Source of the DNA: Stenopsyche tienmushanensis
Taxonomy: Eukaryota > Arthropoda > Insecta > Trichoptera > Stenopsychidae
Direction of reading: 5' to 3'
NCBI GenBank assembly: GCA_008973525.1
Contig: WACJ01000424.1
Span: 1-64,000 of the forward strand
DNA: 64,000 nt
Both the position numbers and the translations under genes were made by a program. This document shows, piece by piece, positions 9,998-19,935 of the stretch. Position 1 is the stretch's first letter. The number at the start of each line of letters is the position of its first letter. Under the pieces are notes generated by a model that was not told the origin of the DNA, searched no databases, and saw only the letters and a program-made list of their open reading frames with translations.

Positions 9998-12862
9998 GAT
10001 TTTGGGAGATTTTTATCAGAAAACAATGTTTATTTTTTCAATATTAGTTTTAATGCTGTAATCGTTGACTCGATTGACTTGAGCTAAATCAAAATAATAT
10101 TACTAGTCAAGATAAATTATAAAAGATATTTTTTTCCACAAAAACATTCCTTAATTGAATTACTCTCAATAATTCAAAGCTAACACACTTTAGCCAGACG
10201 TTAATATGCACGACATTAACATTGTAGCGGGTTAAATTGGCAATATGTATTATTGATTATTATTCTTATTGAGGAACCATGGGGGTCTTATTATGAAGAA
10301 ACAATCAATAGCCGTGTTTTGTATTACGAATCAATTACTATCCATCCTGCATAAAGTGTGTTAATTGTCTTCATTCAGATGTAACGATAATTTTTTATAA
10401 CTAAATATGATATTTATCTGTATAATGAAATTTATAAATTTATATAGATATATAAATAGGCATAATATCCATATGTTTAAAGCATGAATAAAATAATATT
10501 CGAAATTTTTTAAAACATTTCAAACATGTTCATATGAAATAAAGAAGTGTCTGCTTATAAAATATATAAAAGCTCTAATGTATATAAAGCATTCACAGGC
10601 GGATTCAATCCGTTATATATTAAAACGTCAATTGCAATCACGTCATCATCAAATGAATGCGCACGCCTATCATGAAATGATATGTTACCGTGATATGATC
10701 TCAAAAATTATGTATAAATTTTGCAAGGGAATTTTAGAGCGTCAATTTAACTCTGTCAATTATTGGAGTTCACATATTTTTATAAAATTCTAACAAAATC
10801 GTGTATTTAAAAGGTAAACATGTAATCAATTGAGAAAATTATCATCAGCTTTTATCGTTAGATTTGTTTAAAAAATGTCTTTAAATACCAACAATATTAT
10901 ATACGAGTCCTTATTTTATGTTGCGGACATGAGATTTATGTAATCGTTTTAAAATATTGCGAATCACTGTAGAAAAAATGATCAAATTTTGTCACACGTT
11001 ATTATAAAATAAGTAAAATTACACGTGATTGATTTTATTTAATTTAATTTGCTTGATTTTTATGAGAGTATTTTAAAAGTGGATGTTAATGAGACTATTG
11101 TCATTTTATAAGTTTTTCATCTATTATTTTTTTAAATTGAGTGTATTTTATAATCAAAACATGTTTCAGTGCTTCCTGGCTTAAAAAAAAATGCTCATCT
11201 TAATAATACTGTATCAATCTAAATAGATGATATTCCGGCAGGATACGATATAAAATTTTATTCTCGGATACATGGTTGTTTATTATTGTTTTAGATGTAT
11301 GAAATTTGTGAAATATTATAGTTTAATAGTGCCATGGTTTTTGCCTGAATTCGAAATGCATCTTTAAATTAATTATAGATTAATATAATTTTATGCTTTA
11401 AATACGAGCCAAAAATGGTTTAAAAGAATACTTTTATCTCAAAAATTGCCATATTAGGACTCTAGTTTGAATTTTTTTAGAATTGACAGCTATTTTTATT
11501 CAATTATGCCTTTTAAAATTGAATAATGAAAATGAAACAGTGTTGTGATAAATATTAATTTCGTAATTAAAGTATTATTTATGCATATTATTGAATATTG
11601 CCTTCGGTTTATAATTTTATGAAAAAATAAGTTTGTCCCATAGTATTAATTCTGTTAACGGTTGTAATGGCTGCATGTTTTTATATCAACGATATTATTT
11701 AATTCTTTGCATTCCCGAGTAATTTCAATACCTAATTTACTAAATGTGTTAAAAATAACCTTTTGCATTGGGATTTCTACGGAATGTTTCATATTTTATT
11801 TGCTGCAATATTGGTGCCAGTCTAGTGTAAAGGGTTAAATGTATATAAAAAAAGTCCAGTCGATTTTTATTGATTTATAAATAATATTTTTATATACGTG
11901 CTTGTAAATGATGTGATTAACTTATTGGTATTTTTTATGTATGACTATTCGTTTTATGTGCCAGTAGTACAACTTTAATCGGTCGTATTAATAATTTAGC
12001 AACTGCATGATGTCTCGATACATAATGAAAAATAAACATATATTTCGTGTCCTGTTATCTATTGTAATGCAGCTGTTAAAGTGTTAATATGTTAGTATAA
12101 AATCCGAGTGTGGATGTTTTTATTATCTCATTTAATTATAATTAGAAATGTGTTGAATTTATTTACAATTTTTTTGAAATAAGGTTAATACAAATTATTA
12201 TGTTTGTTTGAATGTACAAATTATCTTTATATTTTTTTGGATTGTGAATTTTAGTTTAATTTTATTTTGCTGGACTGAAAATAATGTCAAAGATTACTTT
12301 CTAATTGGATGAAGTTGTTATGGATTTATACGGGCCAGTTTTATTGTTATTTCTATTGAATTCCTTAGCATTCTTATCATGTTCGTCCTTAACTAAATTA
12401 TGCTAGTATATTTATTGTATTCAATCATTTGTTTATGTTGCGAGCGTCTAACTCACTGGGATATTCTTAAATTGATCTGAACGAATAGAATCTGATGTTA
12501 ATAATGTATAACCAAGGAAGGGGAACATTAATGAAATTTCATCATACTATTCTTTCATATAGAATGTACAATTTTTTCACAATTTTTATATATAGTCATT
12601 CTTATTAAAAACATGATTTTGTAAAAATATACAATTCAAATGCTTAAATGATTGTCCGATGTTTCTAATATGGAATATCTACGAATTAATTTATTTGTAA
12701 ACGCTAATAGTTTTGTATTTTGCTTTTTTCACTAATCATATTTTTTTTAAATTGTACATGTGTTTAACAGTTTGATAATCAATATATTTATGAAATATAG
12801 ATGAAAAGTGTTAAACAGATAGTTTCTTATCCTTAATCCTATTTTATTTACACCGTCTAGAA
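9998..12862. other. AT-rich intergenic DNA
   Basis: About 2.9 kb of AT-rich DNA without recognisable coding sequence, TIRs or tandem arrays. The open frame at 10578-10793 has no domain or splice context and is considered chance. Confidence 0.55.
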
Positions 12863-14490
12863 CAGTGCTCTGCAACCTTTTTTCACCTACGGCACACCAA
12901 AGTTCTTCCTTAAATTTTGCGGCACATCAAAAGCTAAAATAATAGATATTGATTTATTTATTTATTTTAAAATGGCTTTCGCCATACTACGAGGCATATC
13001 CAGAAAGTAAGTGTACTACATTTTTATGTTTTTTAATTTAAAAAAAAATGCAAGATATTTTTGATACACTTGTTAACTATTTTTCAACATAATCGCCATC
13101 CCGTTCAATGCATCTGGTGAGCCGTGGCACAAGCTTTTTTATGCCTTTCTCGAAGAACTCTTCCGCCAGCTTCTTCCCTCACTTCAAAACCTCTTTCTGC
13201 GCCTGTTTGTCGGTTGAAAATTTAATCTCACCCATGTTTTTTTTTTCAATAAGGGGAAAAGGCTATAATCTGAATGCACCAAAAGTCGGATACACCAATA
13301 CTGAGGATGGTTCAAAATATCCCAACCAAATAAATCCAAGAGCGCCTTGATGGCTAAGCCATGGCCTCCTCTCGTCAGCATACCCCTCCTTTTGTTTTGA
13401 ATGCTTATTTTGAGTTTTTTTTATGATCTTACAATATCGCTGTGCATTGATGGTCTCTCCCTGAAGCAGAAATTCGATCAAAATGATGCCTTTTTGATAG
13501 CAAAACACTGAGGCTATGATTTCTTTGTCAGAAATTGTGGTTTTTAATTTTTTGGCAGATGAGAAATTGGTGTGATGCCACTGTGACGGTTGTTTTTATT
13601 TATTCAGGCATGTAATGAGCCACCCACATTTCATCTCCAATCGCAATAGAAGTCAGAAAATCCCCACCTTGCAATTCAAGTCAAAGGGATCACAGAACGT
13701 GGCTCGCATTTGGCGAGATTTCTCGCCGACATCTTTCATGCAACTGAACACTACAACATGAGTTTATGTACCACCATGTTCCCGAGAAGCTCGCTTTGTC
13801 AGGAAACCTCCCTCTGCCGCCCAGTATTGCCAACCCTCAAAAAACAAAAAAACCACAGCCCGTTATGCTTACAGTACACTTACTTTCGGGAAATATTTCA
13901 TACATAAAGAAAAGAAAAAAAGATACAAGTTTCATCCATAGTGTGTGATTTTTTCTGACGTGCAATTAATTTTGCAACATGCACTAGCTTCTTATGCCTT
14001 TTCAAAAACCCTGAGGGCCGAATTCATATTTTTTTCTGTGTTTGATTTTATTCTAAACGCCAGTTTAGACTGGCAGTTGTTCTAATGCCAGTCTCAAAGA
14101 CGGTATTTATCTTCTTTATAATATCTTCACTTTTTCTAGTAGTTTCAAGTTAACTACAAAATAGTAATTGAGCACGCGAGCTTACGTCTGTTGATTCATC
14201 AACTTGAAAAGAAGACAATGGTGAAATCTTGATTTCATTCAAAATCTACTCTTTCATGTCTAGGTTTTTTTTTGCTTAGCAATTTCCAATGCGACTTCAT
14301 ATGATGCTTGCACTGATGCTGTGGGCCATTGCTGAAAACGTCCTGTTCGATCAAGTCTCTGATGTTTGCAAGTTAGTAAAGTCGAATTTTAGATAGATTC
14401 TCATGAATACTTAGTTTTTTTTTCTTATTAAAATAAAAATTGCGTTTTGGTGAATATATTTTTTAGTCGACTGTATAAGTTGGCGACCTC
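12863..14490 (-). mobile_element. hAT transposase relic, split by a mariner
   Basis: The minus strand at about 14400-13950 encodes ASYEVALEIAKQKK, then FQVDESTDVSSRAQLLFC, then LETTRKSEDIIKKINTVFE, then GFLKRHKKLVHVA. This follows the order of hAT transposases of the ZBED/SCAND3 type, with the catalytic Asp in the QLDESTD motif. Stops and frame breaks show decay. The presumed other end, CAGTGCTCTGCAACC at 12863, has the CAG start and low-complexity flank typical of hAT termini. The right terminus near 14490 is not defined and no 8-bp duplication was found. Confidence 0.75.
12988..13900 (-). mobile_element. Mariner element inserted in the hAT relic
   Basis: TA at 12986-12987 and 13901-13902 flank inverted ends (GAAAGTAAGTGTACT on the left, AGTACACTTACTTTC on the right). 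Minus-strand translation gives IILIEFLLQGETINAQRYC, then RYCKIIKKTQNKHSKQKEG, then GWDILNHPQY: the block between the second and third catalytic acids of mariner transposases (hFLxxGxTINaxxYC). Near 13600-13670 IGDEMWVAHYMPE matches the MDEtWvxHYxPE motif. Frame shifts and loss of the N terminus make it inactive. Its insertion postdates the hAT element around it. Confidence 0.85.
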
Positions 14491-15310
14491 ACAGAAAACC
14501 CGTCGCGAACCAATGACATGGATATTATTTATTTTTTTAAAAACAAATAGTATACTTTTGATTCACGCTGTATGGTAAAGCTTTGTTTGAAGTTTAATGT
14601 ATCGTCTATTATGAAGCTTGAAATTAAGCTAAAAAAGTGCGGTTGTTTGTCTGAAACGGCGGTGGCCCGAGTTTATGCAGTAATTACATTTAATTGAGTA
14701 ATTAAATTATCGTCATTGGTCTCGTCGGACCTATTCCGCTAAGACGAAAACACCATCATGATGAAGACATCTTCTTCGTCGAAACGTAAACATTACAATA
14801 TTGCCCCCATCGCGGAGCAAGGATCGTTCTTAGACCCAAACGATCTTTTTAATTTAGAATTAAAGCGTCCGCAAACTTTGCGTTTACCCTCATTAACATC
14901 GTGGATAAAACTCCCGCTTGCACAGCACTTCTTGTATAATCGATTCAGTTTCGCTAAATTGTACAGTAATCTCTGCTCGACTGACGAATATTTATCCAAA
15001 ACGGTCCATTCGTATTGTAATCTGTTGGGGATTTTTTTCTCATCTTGTAATTTACTCTAATGAAACAACCCTCACGACTTACGAATCTGAAATGTGATTT
15101 GAAAGGGGATCATGTTTTTATATTTTATTTGGCTGGCGATCAATCTGCTAAATATAATGGAGTTTTTAACCCTTTGCGATCTTTAAAAAATAGTTCCATT
15201 TCATTTCACGTTTTGTAATCGTTATTATAGCTGCATATGTATTCATATCGGTTGTAAGTTTTTTGATCAAATTTGAGCAACAAAAAATGAATATTTGGAT
15301 TATATTAATT
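14491..15310. other. Intergenic DNA with one unexplained open frame
   Basis: Between hAT elements. An open frame at 14758-15060 (100 codons from ATGATGAAGAC) has ordinary amino-acid composition, but I recognise no domain, and no splice partner is visible. Upstream lies TTTAATTGAGTAATTAAATT, rich in homeodomain-like ATTA cores. I see no other feature. Confidence 0.45.
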
Positions 15311-15318
15311 ATTAGTAG

Positions 15319-16167
15319 CAGAGCCTTAACGAGCTAGTGGATATAATAGACCTTTCAAAAAATGGTGTACATCTCATATTGAGTGAAAATTTGAACATGA
15401 GAAAGCTGTGCGCAGGATGGGCGCCGCGTTTGCTCACTATGTAACAAAAACAGCGATGTAATGATGTTTCAATCGACTGTTTGGCGATGGTTCATAGCAA
15501 TAATGCCGAGTTTTTGCATCAATTCAGAATGAAACATGGGTCCATCATTTCACATCTGAGACAAAAGAACATAGGGACCCTCCACAGACCCGAGCTGTTT
15601 ATTGATCCTAAAAAAAAACTAGCTAAAGATCATGATCTCAAAGATCTCATTTGGCACGAGCCACCTTTGTAAGTTAACCTCTGAAGAAGCTTCCCTGATC
15701 GTACATATCATAGAAAATGCTGCAAAAAGTACTTCAAGAGAACGGAGTGGCCATAAGGTTTATGTGTCTAACCGGTCCGCTTTTCGGACCGCTTACATGA
15801 CGAATAAGCGCCTCGCGATTGGGCGCCATACCTGACCGTGTCTACAGAACGATTACGAACTCTCATTACAAAACGAAGTTGTCGGAAGAAGACTGATCGT
15901 GTGGATTGTTTAAATTTTACAATCGGAGGAAAATATTGTTGACTTTATTATATTTAAGCGATAATGAAAAAAAAGGAATTATAAAACTTAGTATATATTA
16001 TAAAAATGAATAGAGCCAATCACCGTTGATTCATGTAAAATAGAATGGTTAAGTAAAATAAAAACTATGTGCAACTCTCGACTGGGTCGGTATTCTGCGT
16101 TTTGTGCCCCAAGCCCAATTGCGCCCGTGGCGGGCGCCTGATTTGTCACCTCCTTATTACGGCTCTG
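15319..16167. mobile_element. Non-autonomous hAT-type element with 8-bp target duplication
   Basis: The element starts CAGAGCCTTAAC and ends with the complement of CAGAGCCGTAATAAGG. It is flanked on both sides by the identical octamer ATTAGTAG (15311-15318 and 16168-16175), the 8-bp duplication expected for hAT insertion. It carries no hAT transposase; its left half is mariner-derived (15350-15690). A related sequence lies inverted at 16332-16795. Confidence 0.85.
15350..15690 (+). pseudogene. Mariner transposase fragment inside the hAT element
   Basis: In one frame the sequence reads NMRKLCAGWAPRLLTM, one stop, then CLAMVHSNNAEFLHQF. After a frameshift it reads NETWVHHFTSETK. This is the mariner stretch leading to the first catalytic motif (MDETWIHHFTPE). 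The next part (DPPQTRAVY) is still recognisable, and then the match fades. No mariner TIRs frame it, so it was either carried in or truncated when the hAT element formed. Confidence 0.8.
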
Positions 16168-16790
16168 ATTAGTAGCATCTTCCCATAGTGGATTACTATT
16201 GGCAATTGGAGAAGATTCTTATTGCATTTACAAGAACTCAAATTTCTTCGCTTTCTTGAAAGTTTGCTTCTTGCCTGGCCCACAATCTATGGTGGAGACG
16301 ATCTTTTCAATGTCATCGCGCTTCTTTTTTGCAGGGCCATAACAAGGGAGTGGCAAAGTAGGCGACCTCCGCGGGCACAACTGGGCTTGGGGCGCAAAAC
16401 GCAGAATACCGACCCAGTCGAGAGTTGCACATGGTTTTTTAAATTTTACTTGACCATTCTACTTAGACATGAATCAACACTGATTGACTCTATCCGTTTT
16501 TATAATATACACTGAGTTGTTTAATTCCTCTTTTTTACGTTATCGACAAAAACAATATTTGTTATAACGTGCGACAACAATATTTTCTATTGATTATAAA
16601 ATTTAAAAAACCCATCCGATCAGTCTTCTTCGGACAATTTCGTTTGTAATCGTTCTGTAGAAATGTTCGAGTATGGCAGTAAAGACAAAAACACGAAGCG
16701 TTTATTCGTAATGTCAGCGGTCTGAAAAGCGGACCGGATGGACACACAGACTTTGTGGCTACTTCGTCCTCTTTTAGAAAAGCTAAAAAT
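15720..16790. repeat. Long inverted repeat (foldback), arms about 430-450 bases
   Basis: Left arm about 15720-16167 and right arm about 16332-16790 are reverse complements with roughly 80-85 percent agreement by eye, around a spacer of about 165 bases. Matching blocks include GTGCAACTCTCGACTGGGTC against its complement, GGTCGGTATTCTGCGTTTTG, and the ACCGGTCCGCTTTT / CAGACC stretch. Each arm also has an internal short hairpin, GGTCCG-CTTTT-CGGACC in the left arm. A transcript through this region would fold into a long imperfect duplex. Confidence 0.85.
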
Positions 16791-16795
16791 TAATG
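16332..16795 (-). mobile_element. Second hAT-type copy, inverted and truncated
   Basis: It begins CAGGGCCATAACAAGGGAG, the variant of the terminus CAGAGCCGTAATAAGG of the neighbouring element, and runs collinear with that element's right half in opposite orientation. The far terminus and a matching 8-bp duplication were not found, so this copy is truncated near 16795. It lacks the mariner-derived portion. Confidence 0.75.
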
Positions 16796-16857
16796 CATAT
16801 CCGGGGCCTTTAGTAGTAGGGTACTTTTAGAACTTTTTTTCGTATTTAAGGATTTAC

Positions 16858-16873
16858 GGGGGGGGGGGGGGGG
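16858..16873 (+). repeat. Poly-G run of 16
   Basis: Sixteen consecutive G in an AT-rich background. Such tracts are prone to slippage and sequencing error and can form G-quadruplex-like structures. Its exact length should not be trusted. Confidence 0.9.
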
Positions 16874-16950
16874 CGCTTCATAACTTCGTTAATTGCGATT
16901 TAGGCGGTCCTGAATCACACTTTTGGATTTTTGCCGTACATATGTACTAA

Positions 16951-17015
16951 ACTTGTATTGAGATGTCGGACTACAGGAGGCGCCGGACTATACTGGAGCC
17001 GGATTACCGTGGTTC
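16951..17015. mobile_element. Tigger/pogo-like terminus remnant
   Basis: ACTTGTATTGAGATGTCGGA is followed by GCCGGACTA and GCCGGATTACCGTGG. The same series occurs at 18832-18899, where it ends GTCGGATTACCGCGGACCTG next to TA. Read on the minus strand this resembles the CAG-AGGTCC-C-GTAATCCGAC termini of pogo/Tigger elements. No transposase is visible. Confidence 0.5.
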
Positions 17016-18380
17016 TTATGTTTTTATTGATCGCCTTTTTAATTAAATATATTTGCTCTTTCATTATGTAACATTTTTAAAAACTTATCAGTGATAACAT
17101 CTTGTGCTCTGATTTGGATTTCGTTCAATTTACAATATCTGAATCGTTTCCGTGGACGTTTTTGTCAATTTTAAGTAGTTTTATTTAATATTTAATTAAC
17201 ATTTTATCCAAGTTTGAATACTCGAATAAGGTCGCTTGGGAATTGCGAGCCTTATATAAAATGGCTTGCCAGCTACGATGGAATTAATCCAGTAACACTT
17301 GGCCTGGCGGATCATGTATACATCATGTATGTGCGTAATTGAGTGTTTTTTTTTATATGGAAAATATTTAATACATCAACGGCAAATGTTGAGGATTATA
17401 GTTATTATTAAAGACGCGCACGTCAAAAATGTAATATGACGAAACAGAGACTGACGGGTTAATATAAACTAATCGATTGGTTGATGGGTTATTATGATAG
17501 GGATTAGGACGTTGTGCGATGTAAAATACACGTTGTCCGCAAAAAAGCTGTTTTTGAGACCCTTTGTTGTTGTTAAAGTAGCATTTTAAAATCCGCAACG
17601 TGTTATTGTGGATGTGGGCTTTATTGAATCCATTTTGTTATAAAAATGGCGAAAATCACGCAATCGTTTTTACTCCGTCTTATTATTAATACATTGATTT
17701 GGCGAGGCATCCATCGTTGAAAAATAAGGACCGAACTGGACGTTCTTCGTCCGAAAAGCTGGATTAGTTCCTGGACCGTGGATTATAATCGGGATCAAAT
17801 TGATTCAAATATAACTTTGAAATTTTATACTTTAAAAATATCTATTTAACCCTTTGGTTGCTACGGTGTATGTTGATAAATGGAAGTCTGTTTGCTATCC
17901 TCCTATTATTTGATCTTGATCTCTTATATATTGATTTTGAAATCATCAATGAGCCAATAGCTTCAATCATCAATTGTTTGCAGTTCTCGTCAGTTTCAAA
18001 ATAAGCGATATATCGCATCTTAGCGCTCTAATCCTAATTTTATTATATATTTGTCCCTGGATTTTTTTAAAATACTAAATTAACACTTCTATTATTTTGC
18101 AACTTTAAAAATCTGGGACAACAAATCGCGTCAGCTTTACAGTTTATCTTTTAAATATGTAAAATATTTGGCTTCCTCTTAAATACATTCAACTATTTGC
18201 AATTGCAATTGCAATTTTTAAATTATATATCTTGTGCTTATTGAAATTTATTGTTTTATTTTTAATATTGTAGCGGATTCGAAAGTTGCGAGAATTGAAT
18301 TAAAAAAAAAAATTGCAACAATGCTAAACCATTATTTTCCTGCATCTTGAAAAATCTTGACTTATTACTTCAAGTTGTTA
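17016..18380. other. AT-rich DNA between Tigger-like termini
   Basis: No coding sequence was recognised. Open frames such as 17368-17598 (minus) are Asn/Tyr-rich chance translations. A run of overlapping CAATTG motifs (GCAATTGCAATTGCAATT) occurs near 18190-18210. Confidence 0.5.
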
Positions 18381-18480
18381 AGTTCTATTTATAAATTTAC
18401 ATTCATATTGAGTGGACCTTATAAGATTAAGCTTGTTGTGAATGTAAAACGTTGTGAATGATTCTAAGTTATAGGTGTTG

Positions 18481-18670
18481 GATTGTCCAATTTGTCGGAC
18501 TATAGAGTACTGCCTCTGACCTTGTAGTCCGGATTTTTTTGGAATGGAGCAAAATAGATCCGCTGTAATCCGACAAACGTTTTGCAAGGAGGCGTCAGAT
18601 TGTTCAGTTTGTCGGACTGTAGAGTACTGCCCTCGACCCCTTGTAGTTCGGATTTTTTTTGGAAAGGAGT
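18481..18670 (+). repeat. Tandem duplication of a Tigger-like segment (period about 117)
   Basis: Units begin near 18481 and 18598. Both read GATTGTnCAnTTTGTCGGAC, then TAGAGTACTGCC, then GACC..TTGTAGT-CGGATTTTTT, then GGAA-GGAG. The first unit continues with GATCCGCTGTAATCCGAC, similar to the terminal motif at 18899. The local duplication is therefore probably derived from the transposon ends. Confidence 0.75.
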
Positions 18671-18831
18671 AATTGTAATTCAAAAATATATAAAAACGTT
18701 GAGATATACACAGACAAAACAAGGATTCATATTATACAATTACCGGCACAAACAAAATGGAGATAGCAGTTATAAAAAATAAAACCTGTTACCGCCATCA
18801 AACGTAGCTCCGTTACTAGCTACAAACCTTT

Positions 18832-18899
18832 ACTTGTATTGAGATGTCGGACTATAGAGGGCCGGATTAGACTGGGGTCGGATTACCGCGGACCTGCTG
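18832..18899 (-). mobile_element. Tigger/pogo-like element end
   Basis: On the minus strand it starts CAGCAGGTCCGCGGTAATCC directly after TA (18900-18901). That fits a pogo/Tigger terminal repeat and TA target site. The inner part matches 16951-17015. The matching opposite end is uncertain; the degenerate copy near 18557 may be it. Confidence 0.5.
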
Positions 18900-18901
18900 T
18901 A

Positions 18902-19595
18902 ATTCTTTTAGGAAAGATCAAGATATAGATTACAAGATCTTTTAGGAAAAGTTCAATTATCAGCTGAGGTGGATTTAGTAATACTTTGAGTATATATTGC
19001 ATTCAAATTGGGATACCATATTTAAAAAAAGATTGGCGGTTTATTAGCGGATAAAAGACTTTAGTTTGAAAGGGAAAAAATACGATCTATGTATACATAT
19101 ATACAGTAAATATATGTTTTTCAAATTGTTATATTAACCTTTCCCTACCGATGATGTATTTACTACACCTCGACTCTAATAATGGGAATATCGATATGAA
19201 ATATAATAGATACGGGGTTCAGAATTTTTGTATTCTTGCGTAATATAATTGCGAATCACATCAAAGTATTATAGTATGTAAGTATTCATCTGAAGCGACG
19301 GAAATAAATAATTTGTTGGGAAACCAGGAATATTGCGAGTTTTAGTTCGTGTCTCAGCAGAAAGGAATTTTATCAGTCACATCGATGGTGTTAATAATAT
19401 TTGAATTTTTTAGCTATGGTAAGTGCTCCATTTGAAACTAATGATTCTAAAACGTTTGCGATATGACTGGATATGGAAAAAAAAAGATTCGAAGATATTT
19501 TGAATTTGAACGTCGTAAAATACCAAGGTTTGGATTGTTCAAGAGGACAGGGTAACTTTAAGACTTATCTTTGTGTCACTTAACTTTAACTTGGA
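18902..19595. other. AT-rich intergenic DNA
   Basis: No ORF, TIR or tandem repeat could be supported in this stretch. Confidence 0.5.
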
Positions 19596-19935
19596 ATCAG
19601 ATCTATCTGCTCTTTATTTGGTGCTTTCCATCCTTGCCAGGAGGATGCACAATGTCCTCTGATTTTTGTATATTTGAATATCGAAATGGAGTTCGATGAG
19701 TGCGGCCCTGGAGGGCCCGGGGCGCGCGCCGATCGGCGATTAATTGAATCGCGGCGGCGCGGCTTATTACAGGCGGCGGTCGCGGCCACAGGAGCGGCCG
19801 CCCTTTCATTCAAATTACGAAATTGCTTTACGGGCGCTCCGCCACCGACATCTGCGGCTCCCGCCCCCGCCCACACTCCACCCCCGGGCTCCACTGAGCT
19901 TCTCAAATTGGGGAAGCAATTCACCATCATCTGAT
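19596..19935. promoter_or_regulatory. GC-rich island, candidate cis-regulatory element
   Basis: A sharp GC-rich block in AT-rich DNA, with GGGCCCGGGGCGCGCGCCGA, then GCGATTAATTGAATCGCGG, then a CCGCC-rich stretch. Open frames exist on both strands over the same bases (114 codons minus, 86 plus), which GC richness alone explains. Translations are Ala/Pro/Arg-rich without domains. The TTAATTGAATC core fits homeodomain sites. Regulatory function is inferred from composition and isolation only. Confidence 0.35.

Noticed and set aside
14758..15060. 100-codon open frame starting ATGATGAAG
   Set aside because: No recognised domain, no splice partner, and it lies between transposon relics. Left as unexplained rather than called.
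19596..19934. Open frames on both strands in the 19.7 kb GC-rich island
   Set aside because: GC richness removes stop codons on all frames. Translations are Ala/Pro/Arg-rich without domains and overlap one another.
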